From assembly GCA_016716705.1 (NCBI GenBank), contig JADJVF010000014.1, positions 65,559-129,558 on the forward strand: a stretch of DNA of 64,000 nt, read 5' to 3'. The notes beneath the pieces were generated by a model. That model was not told the DNA's origin and did not search any database. It worked only from the letters and a program-made list of their open reading frames with translations. Origin of the DNA: Holophagales bacterium (GTDB lineage Bacteria; Acidobacteriota; Thermoanaerobaculia; UBA5066). The position numbers and the translations under genes were made by a program. Shown piece by piece: positions 53,485-61,292 of the stretch. The first letter of the stretch is position 1. The number at the start of each line of letters is the position of its first letter.

Positions 53485-53582
53485 CCGATCATCCTCGGGG
53501 AGTGCCTCGCAGTCGGCCATCGTTGGCGTGAGGTTGGTTGGACCGCCCCGGAGTACTGAAGCTGTCAAGAGAATGGAGTTTT

Positions 53583-54176
53583 ATGGAACGACGAGACGAA
53601 GAGCCCATCGAGACCTCCGACCGGCGATTGCGGGGGGCCGCCCTCCGGATCGCAGGCGCCGGTCTCGCGTCGGTTCTCGCCTTCGGCGTCCCGACGGATG
53701 GGAATAGCCGAGCGAGCGCCGGCGGTCCGGCCTTTTTCAATCCGGGGATGCTCCCGGGTTTCTCGACGTTGCCGGCCGGATGGCCGGGACTCACGCCGAA
53801 GCTGGAGACTCCAGCCGAGTTCGACATCTGGACGTTGGTCTACGCCGCCTGCGACAGGCACGGAATCCTCGACGAGGCGGTGACGATGTACCAGGTGCTC
53901 TGGGAGGAAAGCCGCCTGACGCCGGCGGTCCGTTCGGCGTGCGGCCGCTACTACGGCATCGGTCAGTTCACTCGCTCCACTTTCCGGCAGAACGTCGAGG
54001 TGATGCGGCGTCTCGGGCTGATCTGGGGAGACGGGGAGTGGTCCCCGAACGACCCTGCCCAGGCGATCGAGGTGATGGCGTGGATGTGGAGCCAGGGGTT
54101 TCACGACCACTGGGGCCCCTACCGGCGTGTGATTCGCCGGCTGGCCCTGGCTCGGAGCTCCATCCGTCTAAACTGA
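53583..54176 (+). CDS. Lytic transglycosylase-like (lysozyme-fold) protein
   Basis: 197 residues. A basic N-terminus and hydrophobic stretch (GAALRIAGAGLASVLAFGV) suggest export or anchoring. The C-terminal part has the SLT pattern. The likely catalytic Glu is in LWEESRLTPAVRS, followed by GRYYGIGQFTRSTF, and then PNDPAQAIEVMAWMW as in 'dp..ai..aa.yl'. It would cleave peptidoglycan glycan strands. The family match rests on these motifs only. It ends 4 bp before an SGNH hydrolase gene and probably leads an operon with the MBOAT acyltransferase. O-acetylation of peptidoglycan is known to block such enzymes. Confidence 0.68.
   Translation: MERRDEEPIETSDRRLRGAALRIAGAGLASVLAFGVPTDGNSRASAGGPAFFNPGMLPGFSTLPAGWPGLTPKLETPAEFDIWTLVYAACDRHGILDEAVTMYQVLWEESRLTPAVRSACGRYYGIGQFTRSTFRQNVEVMRRLGLIWGDGEWSPNDPAQAIEVMAWMWSQGFHDHWGPYRRVIRRLALARSSIRLN
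54169..54174 (+). promoter_or_regulatory. Possible internal -10 (TAAACT) before the first SGNH gene
   Basis: TAAACT stands 6 nt before GTG 54181 and overlaps the end of the transglycosylase gene. It would allow leaderless expression independent of the upstream promoter. Confidence 0.35.
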
Positions 54177-54180
54177 CCGT

Positions 54181-55479
54181 GTGACCCCTCGTCCCGGACG
54201 GCTTGGCGGCCGCAGGGCCGCCGCCATCGCAGCGCTCGGCCTTCTCGCGGGGGCTGGCGCCGCGTCCGGGGCCGACGGACGGGAACCGTCACGGGTACAC
54301 CTCCCGGGCGGCCCGGCGGTCCTCGAGAGCCCTGCGTCCCTCGACCCATTCTTCGACCGTCTCGGGGCGCTCGAACGGGGTGAGGAGCAGCAGGTCCGGA
54401 TCCTGTGGCTCGGCGACTCGCACGTCGCAGCGGACCTGCTGTCGGGGCACGCCCGGCGCCTTCTTCAGGCCAGGTTCGGCGACGGAGGCGCGGGGCTCGT
54501 CATGCCCGGGAATCCCTGGCGCTATTTCCACCACGACCGGGCGAGAAGCAGCGGGGACGGCGGGTTCGAGACGATCGGACTGGGGCGCGACGCCGTGGAT
54601 CCCCTCGTCGGGCTCTGGGGCCTCGCGCTCTCCCCACGTGGAGAGGGGAGCGCGAGCCTGGGGGCCGCGTTCGCCGAAGCCGAGGTGGTGGCGCTCGCGC
54701 CGTCCGGGGAGGGGTGCCTGTCCGTTTCGGTCGACGGGGTGACCGTTTTCGGCGGAGATCTCGGCGAAGCCGTCGACGGAACGTCCACGCCGTGCGCGCG
54801 CGTCGACGGGGCGACCCTGAGAAGCGGCGCGGTCGTGGCGTTCATCGGCACGGCAGACGCCGACGATGTGCCGCGCACCCTCGCCGTCCGCGATGCCTGT
54901 GGCGGGGAGGTTCGGGTCCTGGGCGCCGACCTCCGGAGCGGCCGACCCGGGATCCTCGTCGACTCCGTCGGAATCAACGGTGCCGAGATCGGATGGCTGG
55001 GCCGGCCCGATCGCGAGCTGCGCCGCGTCCTGCTCGAAAGGCTCGACCCTGCGCTCGTCGTCGTCTCGTTCGGGACGAACGACATGGGGCGTCCGGACCT
55101 CCTTCCCGGGGAACTCGAAGCCGCCGCCACCGACCTTCTCCGCGCCCTGCGCGAGGACGCGCCGGAGGCGGCTGTCCTCGTGGCGGGTCCCCTCGACCGC
55201 GAGAGCCGATCGAAGAGGATCTCCCGGCTCCTCTCCGTCAACGAGCCGGCCGTGATTCGGGCCCTTCGGTCGGCCGCACGAACGTCGGGAGCCGCCTTCG
55301 TCGACCAGCGTGCCCTGATGGGGGGCGACGGCTCCATCCGGACCTGGGTGCGTCGGGGCCTCGCGGCACGCGACCTCGTCCACCTGAGCCGCGGCGGCTA
55401 CGAGAGAGTCGCCGAAAGGGTCGTCGACGGCCTCCTCCGCGCGTACTCGGCGCGCCCCGACGCGGGGGGCACCCCGTGA
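54181..55479 (+). CDS. SGNH/GDSL hydrolase, PatB/Ape1-like
   Basis: 432 residues with a signal segment (AAAIAALGLLAGAGAASG). The SGNH core begins at ILWLGDSHVAADL with nucleophile S80 in GDSH. The oxyanion Asn is N300 in SFGTNDMGRPD. The catalytic Asp and His are D398 and H401 in DLVHLSRGGY. A beta-sandwich insertion of about 110 residues lies between the first and second blocks, as in periplasmic peptidoglycan O-acetyltransferase/esterase proteins. Its stop overlaps the start of the MBOAT gene (GTGA), the standard PatA/PatB pairing. It may place acetyl groups on peptidoglycan or remove them; the sequence does not decide which. Confidence 0.78.
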   Translation: MTPRPGRLGGRRAAAIAALGLLAGAGAASGADGREPSRVHLPGGPAVLESPASLDPFFDRLGALERGEEQQVRILWLGDSHVAADLLSGHARRLLQARFGDGGAGLVMPGNPWRYFHHDRARSSGDGGFETIGLGRDAVDPLVGLWGLALSPRGEGSASLGAAFAEAEVVALAPSGEGCLSVSVDGVTVFGGDLGEAVDGTSTPCARVDGATLRSGAVVAFIGTADADDVPRTLAVRDACGGEVRVLGADLRSGRPGILVDSVGINGAEIGWLGRPDRELRRVLLERLDPALVVVSFGTNDMGRPDLLPGELEAAATDLLRALREDAPEAAVLVAGPLDRESRSKRISRLLSVNEPAVIRALRSAARTSGAAFVDQRALMGGDGSIRTWVRRGLAARDLVHLSRGGYERVAERVVDGLLRAYSARPDAGGTP

Positions 55480-56891
55480 GCCTCGCCGAGCCGCTCTACC
55501 TCGTCTTCCTCGCGGTCGCGGTCCTCGGCGTGAGGTTCGCCGGCAACCGGGTGCCGAGGGCGCTCGTCCTCGTCCCGCTGAGCCTCGTCTTTTACGCGAC
55601 GTGGAATCCCCTCGCGCTCCTGCCGCTTCTCGTGACGGCCGCCGTCGACTTCAACGTCTCGCGTGCCCTCGGTCGGACGGAACGACCGGCCCTGCGGCAC
55701 GCCCTCGTCGCGACGAGCGTCGTGGTCGACCTCGGTCTCCTCTCCGCCTTCAAGTACTCAGGGCTCCTGGCGCGGGCGGCGGCGCCGCTCCTCGGGCGCG
55801 CGGCCGACGCGGCGTGGCCGCCGTTCACGCTCGTTCTGGCCGCGGGGATCTCCTTCTACACGTTCCAGTCCCTCGGCTGCGTCCTGGACGTCTACCGGCG
55901 CGACGAGGAGCCGCCCGCGCGGTTCCTGGACTACCTCGCCTTCGTCTCCTTCTTCCCCACGCTTCTCGCGGGGCCGATCACGCGCGCGGGGACCTTCTTT
56001 CCGCAGGCGGTGCGCCCCCTCGCGCCGCTCACGGACGCCGACGGAAGCCGCGCCCTCTTCCGGATCGGTCTCGGCCTCGCAAAGAAGGTGCTGATCGCAG
56101 ACGTCCTCGCCGTGAATCTCGTCGACCGCGTCTTCGAGGTCCCGGGGCTCTTCACGTCGGCGGAGGCGGGCCTTGCGGTCTACGGCTACGCCATCCAGAT
56201 CTGGGCCGATTTTTCCGGCTACAGCGACATCGCCCTGGGGTCGGCCCTCCTCCTCGGCTTCCGCCTGAAGGAGAACTTCGATTCCCCGTACCGGGCCGCC
56301 GACCTGGCGGAGTTCTGGCGGCGCTGGCACATCTCGCTCTCCACGTGGCTGCGCGATTACCTCTTCTTCTCGCTGCCCGGAAACCGGCGCGGGGGAGCGG
56401 CGCCCTACGCGAACCTCGTCATCACGTTCGTCCTGGGCGGTCTCTGGCACGGGACGACCTGGGCGTTCGCGGGCTGGGGGCTCATCCACGGGGCCGGCCT
56501 CGCGGTCCAGAGGCTCTTCGAGTCGCGACGACCGCGCGGCCCCTTGCCCCGTTCCCCATGGCGGCGTGCCCTCGGCATCCTCGTGACGTTCCACGTGGTG
56601 TCGTTCGCCTGGATTCTCTTCCGCTGCGAGAGCGGCGCGGCGGCGCTCTCGTTCCTGCGTGTCCTCTTCGCCGGGACGTGGGGCATCGGGAACGTACCTT
56701 ACGCCGCCGTGGCGGCGCTCCTTCTGGGCCTGGCCGCGCACTTCGTCCCCCCGACGTGGCACCCGGCGGCCGAGAGCCGGTTCGCCGGTCTTCCCTCGGC
56801 GGCGCAGGCAGGGCTCGTCCTCGCCGTGCTCGCCGCGATCCGCCTGTCGGCCGGGGCCTCGGTCGCCCCGTTCGTCTACTTCAGGTTCTGA
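55476..56891 (+). CDS. MBOAT acyltransferase (AlgI/PatA/DltB family)
   Basis: 471 residues, about ten or eleven membrane helices. It moves acyl groups across the inner membrane. Family signatures are AAGISFYTFQSLGCVLDVYR, SFFPTLLAGPI, IQIWADFSGYSDIALG, FWRRWHISLSTWLRDY and GGLWHGTTWAFAGWG with the catalytic His at 325. These fit the AlgI/PatA branch, which exports acetyl groups for alginate or peptidoglycan O-acetylation. GTG 55476 overlaps the preceding SGNH stop. A second, related SGNH gene follows after 7 bp. An acyl carrier protein and a KAS III-like gene face it downstream, which is unusual for PatA systems. Confidence 0.92.
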   Translation: MSLAEPLYLVFLAVAVLGVRFAGNRVPRALVLVPLSLVFYATWNPLALLPLLVTAAVDFNVSRALGRTERPALRHALVATSVVVDLGLLSAFKYSGLLARAAAPLLGRAADAAWPPFTLVLAAGISFYTFQSLGCVLDVYRRDEEPPARFLDYLAFVSFFPTLLAGPITRAGTFFPQAVRPLAPLTDADGSRALFRIGLGLAKKVLIADVLAVNLVDRVFEVPGLFTSAEAGLAVYGYAIQIWADFSGYSDIALGSALLLGFRLKENFDSPYRAADLAEFWRRWHISLSTWLRDYLFFSLPGNRRGGAAPYANLVITFVLGGLWHGTTWAFAGWGLIHGAGLAVQRLFESRRPRGPLPRSPWRRALGILVTFHVVSFAWILFRCESGAAALSFLRVLFAGTWGIGNVPYAAVAALLLGLAAHFVPPTWHPAAESRFAGLPSAAQAGLVLAVLAAIRLSAGASVAPFVYFRF

Positions 56892-56898
56892 GCGAGCG

Positions 56899-58400
56899 GT
56901 GAGCGAGAAGACCAGGATCCCGAAGACGGCCTCCACGGCGCTCCTCGTCGCGCTCGGCGCGCTCGTTCCGTATCTGGTCTCCGGGATGGAGCGCCTTCGC
57001 CTCGTAGGCGAGACGGACCTCAGCCTCGCGACGGGTTCGTTCCGGGGCGTCCTCGCGCGCCCTCGTGAGGCGGAACGAGTCGTTCGTTCGCGCCCCGGGT
57101 GAGCGGCCCAGGCAGCGCCCGCTGGACGTCGCCGGACCCGATAGAGCGGCCAAGCCCAGACGCGATGTGCTGCCGTCGGTCCGTCCCCTCGTACCGATCG
57201 AGGATCCGTCGAACGAGCTCGGGCACTTTTTCGAACGTCTCGGGGCCGTCGAGGAGAAACAGGCCGGCGCCCTCGTACGGATCACGCACCTCGGAGACTC
57301 GCCGCTCACCGGCGACCTCATCTCGGGCGAGGCGCGCCAGATCCTCCAGAAGGAGCTGGGAGACGGGGGGCCCGGGTTCGTCCTCGCCGGGAGGCCCTGG
57401 GGCTGGTACGGCCACCAGGGGATCCGGATAGATGCGAAAGGGTGGACGGCGATGAGCCCGCTCCTCCTGCCCGGGAACGAAGGGCAGCACGGACTCGGCC
57501 TCGTCTCCTTCACGAGCGCCTCCGCCTCGTCTCGGAGCGAGATCCGACGCGAGAACGGCACGTTCACCCGCGCAGAGGTGACCTTCAGCGCCGCTCCCGG
57601 AAGGGGCACGCTCCTCGTCTCGATCGACGGAGGTCCGGACGAGGAGGCTCCACCTGGGCCCCGGAGCCCGGGCCGGGGCACTTCGCCGCGGTGGCCCCGG
57701 CGGAGCGACGCGCATCGCCCTGCAGCCCAAGGGAGACGGGGAGGTGACGCTCTACGGCGTCGTCCTGGAGACCAGCGGCCCCGGCCTGGTATACGACGCC
57801 GTCGGGGCGAACGGGGCCTCGATCCACGCTCTGAACCGCCTCGAGGAGACCGACTGGATCGAAGCCCTCGCCCTCCGCGGGAGCGACCTCGTCATCCTGA
57901 ACTACGGGACGAACGAAAGCACCATGGAAGGAGTCGGCGGTCCGCGATACGAGAGGGAGTACGCCGAAGCGATCCGCCGGGTCCGAACGGCGCTGCCGGA
58001 AGCGTCCGTCCTCGTCATGGCTCCCATGGACCGCGGGGAGAGGCTCGAAGACGGGAGCATCGGGACGCTGCCGTCGATTCGGCGCCTGGTGACGGTTCAG
58101 CGGCGCATCGCGAGGGAGAACGGCTGCGCGTTCTTCGACACGTTCGCCGCGATGGGCGGAGAGGGGACGATGGGGCGCTGGTACGAGAGCGAGCCGCGAC
58201 TCGTGACGGGAGACTTCACCCACACGACGAAGCCGGGTTCCGACCGCGTCGCCAGGCTCCTCGTCGGCGCGCTCCAGGCCGCGCGGACGGCCTCGTTGGC
58301 GCGCGGGCCTTCGGCCTCAGGCCGACGCCAGGCGACGAAGGGCCGGTCGGGCGACCCGGTGGTCAGCCCGCAACGCGAAGCAGGGCCGCCCCCCAGCTGA
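56899..58400 (+). CDS. Second SGNH hydrolase, several frame breaks
   Basis: Paralogue of the SGNH protein two genes upstream, with the same blocks in the same order. An N-terminal membrane anchor (ALLVALGALVPYLVSGMERL) is in the first frame. FFERLGAVEEKQAGALVRI, THLGDSPLTGDLISGEARQI and the Gly-rich GGPGFVLAGRPWGWYG are in a second. VILNYGTNES and DFTHTTKPGSDRVARL, the Asp-His block, are in a third. Breaks lie near 57060, 57640 and 57685. Here GDSH is GDSP, though Ser, Asn, Asp and His remain. Corrected length is about 500 residues. It could be a decaying paralogue or the victim of sequence errors, which are common in this window. Its end overlaps the convergent KAS III gene by 38 bp. Confidence 0.65.
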
Positions 58401-59298
58401 AGCCGGCGCCGAAAGCGGCGAGGACGACGCGGGCGCCGGGCCGGAGGAGACCCTGCTCCGAGGCCTCGGAGAGGGCGACGAGGACCGAGGCTGCCGAGGT
58501 GTTCCCAACCCGGTCCACGTTCACGAAGAGCTTCTCCTCGCCGACGCCGAGCGAGCGGGCGACGCCCCGGAGCAGGTTCAGGTTCGCCTGGTGCAGGACG
58601 AACAGGTCGACGTCGGCGGGCGAGAGCCCCTGCGGCTCGAGGACCGAGCGGATGGCCGCGGGGAGCTTCCGGCTCGCCTGGAGGATCACCGTCCGGCCGT
58701 CCATCACGAGGGGGCCCGCGGGGCCGAGGGAGAGCGCGTCGGCAAAGGTCCCGTCGCTCCCGAGGCGGACGTCGACGACGGCGATCGGCCCGTCGCCCGG
58801 CGCGACGACGCACGCGGCGGCGCCGTCGCCGAACAGGATCGCGGTCTCCTTTGCGAGGGGCGCGCGGAGGAGGACGCGGGACATCTCCTCGGCTCCGACG
58901 GCGAGGACCGGTCCCGTCCGCGGGGAGAGGTCGACCGCCAGCGCGAGGGCGAAGAGACCGCCCACACTCGCGAGCGGGACGTCGAACGCCGGAATGCCGG
59001 GAGCGTCGAGGAGCTTCTGCAGGGCGGCCGAGACGCCCGGAAAGGCCCTCGGCGCGCTGCCTGTCCCGACGATGATGGCTCCGAGCTGCGAGGGCGTGAG
59101 GTGCGCCCGGGCGAGCGCGGCCTGCGCGGCCCGCTCGGCCAGCGACGCGGCCGTGTCTCCCTCCGAGATCCACCGTCGCTCGCGGATGCCGCAAGCGCCG
59201 AGGATCCACTCCTCCGTCACGCCGAGCCGCTCCGCGAGCTCCGTCGACGGGACGACCCGTTCGGGGAGGGCGTGGCCGAGGCCGGCGAGGTGCGCCAC
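58363..59298 (-). CDS. KAS III-like protein with Ser in place of the active-site Cys
   Basis: 311 residues of FabH/thiolase fold. H236 (LFVLHQANLNLL) and N266 (DRVGNTSAASV) of the Cys-His-Asn triad are present, and GAGFSWGAALL closes the protein. The nucleophile position reads FDVPLASVGGL, so S111 (codon AGT) replaces Cys. KAS III enzymes normally condense acyl-CoA with malonyl-ACP. Ser variants such as DpsC of daunorubicin synthesis instead carry and transfer a short acyl group. An acyl-transfer role is therefore plausible. GTG 59298 lies 5 bp after the stop of a carrier-protein gene in the same operon. It is convergent with the SGNH-MBOAT operon, which needs an acyl donor. Confidence 0.88.
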   Translation of the reverse strand: MAHLAGLGHALPERVVPSTELAERLGVTEEWILGACGIRERRWISEGDTAASLAERAAQAALARAHLTPSQLGAIIVGTGSAPRAFPGVSAALQKLLDAPGIPAFDVPLASVGGLFALALAVDLSPRTGPVLAVGAEEMSRVLLRAPLAKETAILFGDGAAACVVAPGDGPIAVVDVRLGSDGTFADALSLGPAGPLVMDGRTVILQASRKLPAAIRSVLEPQGLSPADVDLFVLHQANLNLLRGVARSLGVGEEKLFVNVDRVGNTSAASVLVALSEASEQGLLRPGARVVLAAFGAGFSWGAALLRVAG

Positions 59299-59303
59299 GG
59301 CGG

Positions 59304-59543
59304 TCAGGCGGCGCGCGCCGTGAAGTACGCTTCGATCCTCGCGAGCGTCTCGAACCGGCGCGGCGTCAGGTCCGCGTCGGGGACCTTCACGCCGAACGCC
59401 TCCTCGAGGCGCGCGACGGCGTCCATCAGCCCGAAGGAGTCGAGGACGCCGAGCTCGAAGAGCGAGGCGTCGACGTCGTCGGGAATCGGGCTGCGGGCGA
59501 AGGGCGTCAGGACGGTGCGGATCTTCTCTTCTGCGGGCGTCAT
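59304..59543 (-). CDS. Acyl carrier protein-like (discrete)
   Basis: 79 residues. The phosphopantetheine attachment Ser is in LFELGVLDSFGLMDAVARLE (DSF). It is followed by the acidic helix EEAFGVKVPDADLTPRRFET, giving the normal four-helix ACP size. The isolated setting, away from fab genes, suggests a specialised carrier rather than the housekeeping AcpP. Its start ATG 59543 overlaps the stop of the MscS gene (ATGA) and its end is 5 bp from the KAS III-like start. The pair is therefore translated together. Confidence 0.9.
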   Translation of the reverse strand: MTPAEEKIRTVLTPFARSPIPDDVDASLFELGVLDSFGLMDAVARLEEAFGVKVPDADLTPRRFETLARIEAYFTARAA

Positions 59544-61216
59544 GCGACCGCGCAGTCTATCGAACCGGTGGCGGCGCCCGTCGCGAGGCAGCTCACTCCG
59601 CCGGCGCGGCGGCGCCGGAGCCCGCCGACGAGGTGGACGGTCCGGGTCGGGAAGGCGAAGGTCGTCCCGGCGTTCTCCACGACCTCCATCATCCCGAGGA
59701 GGATCTCCTGCCGGATGTCGCGATACTCGCCGACGTCGGTCGTCTGGAACCAGGCCATCAGCTCGACGTTCAGCGACGACTCGGCGAAGCCGAGGAAGCG
59801 GACGACGACGGTGTCGGGCCAGATCTTCGGGTGGGCCCTCAGGAGCGACTCGATCCCCGCGACGATCTCCCGCATCTGGGCGGCCGTCGTTCCGTAGGCG
59901 AGGCTGACGGTCGCCGCGAGCCGGATCCGGTCCCGCTCGGCGAACGTCTCGATCTGCATGTCCGCGAGCTTTCCGTTCGGAATCGTGACCAGGGTCCGGT
60001 CGAGCGTCCGAATCCGCGTCGAGCGGAGGCCGATCTTCTCGACCGTCCCCTCGACGCCGCTGACGCGGACGTAGTCTCCGACGCGGAGCGGCTGGTCGAC
60101 TCCGATGGAGATGGCGCCGAAGAAATTCTCGACCGTCTTCTGCGCGGCGAAGGCGATCGCGATGCCGCCGATGCCGAGGCCGGCGAGGACGCTGTTGACC
60201 GGGATCCCGAGCGCCGCGAGGGCGGCGAGGAAGCCCATGCAGATGACGAAGATCCGTCCGAAGCGGACCGAGAACTGAAGGAAGGATCGCGCTCCCGGGT
60301 TCGCCGTCGCCCAGGGCTCCTCGCCGAGGACGTCGCCCGCCACGGTGATCGTCCGCATCGTGGCCCAGAAGAACGCGACGATCGCTCCGGCCTCGAGGAC
60401 CTGGATGGCGACCTCCTCGGCCGGGGCATAGAGGTCGAGGAAGGGGAGTCCGGCGCGGAGGAGCACGAGGGTCCAGCCCAGGGTGAACGGCCCGCGCATC
60501 CGGAGGAGGAGCGCCTCGTCCCACTTCGTCGACGTTCGCCGCGCGAGACGGAGGAGGACCTTGCGCGAGGCCCATCCGATGGCCTTCCCTCCCCACCACG
60601 CGGGGACGAGGAGGGCAAGGGCGGCCATCCACTGCCACAGGAGCAGCTGCTGCGGTCCCGGCCGCAGAAGTGGAGTCGGGATGTGATCGAGGAGCGCATG
60701 GTTGTCGAGGGCGGCGTACCAGGCCGGTACGCGCGCCACGGTGGATCGCGAGAAGACCCAGATCGGGCTCTCCACGCGGTCCTTGCGGATCAGGCGGACC
60801 GGTTCGGGCTTCCCGGTGATCCCGGTGATCGAGCCGATCTCTTCCAGCTCCGGCGGCAGGCCGTCCTCGAGCTGGCCGGGCGGAAGGGGAGAGACCTTCG
60901 CGAGGTCGATCCAGAGCCTGGCGTCGAGGATGAGCCGGAGCTTCTTCGCGAGCTCGGGGCCGCGGTCGGCGAGGGCGGCCGGGACGTCGAGGAACCGGGC
61001 CGCCTCGGCGTAGCGTCCCGCCCGCGTCAGGCCGAGGAACTCGGCGACCGTCGAGCGGGGGGAGTCCGGGGCGGCCTCCGCGATCGACGCCTGCAGCGGG
61101 GCGGGCGCGGTGGATACCGTGAAGCCCTTCGGGAGGCCGGGGATCTGGCCAGCGGCCGGAACGGAAGCGGAGAGGGCGGAGAGAGTCGCGAAGAGGAGCG
61201 CGCGGCTGGGTCGCAC
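59540..61216 (-). CDS. MscS-family mechanosensitive channel with periplasmic N-terminal domain
   Basis: 558 residues. A signal peptide (LLFATLSALSASVPAAGQ) and a 150-residue periplasmic region (STVAEFLGLTRAGRYAEAAR) precede four membrane helices. The pore helix and MscS core follow: NSVLAGLGIGGIAIAFAAQK, then FFGAISIGVDQPLRVGDYVR, GTVEKIGLRSTRIRTLDRT and TIPNGKLADMQIET. The cytoplasmic C-terminal domain ends in a basic, Ala-rich tail. It opens under membrane tension to release solutes. GTG 61216 is chosen over the upstream TTG 61252 because TTGACC and TGTATT (61252-61223) make a promoter whose -10 is 6 nt from that GTG. The carrier-protein gene overlaps its stop. Confidence 0.88.
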   Translation of the reverse strand: MRPSRALLFATLSALSASVPAAGQIPGLPKGFTVSTAPAPLQASIAEAAPDSPRSTVAEFLGLTRAGRYAEAARFLDVPAALADRGPELAKKLRLILDARLWIDLAKVSPLPPGQLEDGLPPELEEIGSITGITGKPEPVRLIRKDRVESPIWVFSRSTVARVPAWYAALDNHALLDHIPTPLLRPGPQQLLLWQWMAALALLVPAWWGGKAIGWASRKVLLRLARRTSTKWDEALLLRMRGPFTLGWTLVLLRAGLPFLDLYAPAEEVAIQVLEAGAIVAFFWATMRTITVAGDVLGEEPWATANPGARSFLQFSVRFGRIFVICMGFLAALAALGIPVNSVLAGLGIGGIAIAFAAQKTVENFFGAISIGVDQPLRVGDYVRVSGVEGTVEKIGLRSTRIRTLDRTLVTIPNGKLADMQIETFAERDRIRLAATVSLAYGTTAAQMREIVAGIESLLRAHPKIWPDTVVVRFLGFAESSLNVELMAWFQTTDVGEYRDIRQEILLGMMEVVENAGTTFAFPTRTVHLVGGLRRRRAGGVSCLATGAATGSIDCAVA

Positions 61217-61222
61217 GGGTCG

Positions 61223-61252
61223 AATACAGCACGCGCGTGGCCGGAGGGTCAA
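61223..61252 (-). promoter_or_regulatory. Promoter of the MscS-ACP-KAS III operon, leaderless spacing
   Basis: TTGACC (61252-61247), 18-nt spacer, TGTATT (61228-61223), then 6 nt to GTG 61216. Both hexamers are visible, making it one of the best-supported leaderless promoters of the window. Confidence 0.6.
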
Positions 61253-61262
61253 GGGCGGGTGC

Positions 61263-61286
61263 GGGCGGCGGCAGGGACCGCCGCCC
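61263..61286 (-). terminator. Hairpin after the peptidase gene
   Basis: GGGCGGCGG (61263-61271) and CCGCCGCCC (61278-61286), a perfect 9-bp stem with a 6-nt loop, 7 bp past the stop of the M1-M28 gene. There is no U-tract. It may insulate the MscS promoter just downstream. Confidence 0.55.
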
Positions 61287-61292
61287 GTGAGA

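Noticed and set aside
54405..55475. Fusion of a long Arg-rich domain to the MBOAT protein
   Set aside because: The extension is the shifted frame of the SGNH gene; the MBOAT begins at GTG 55476, overlapping the SGNH stop.
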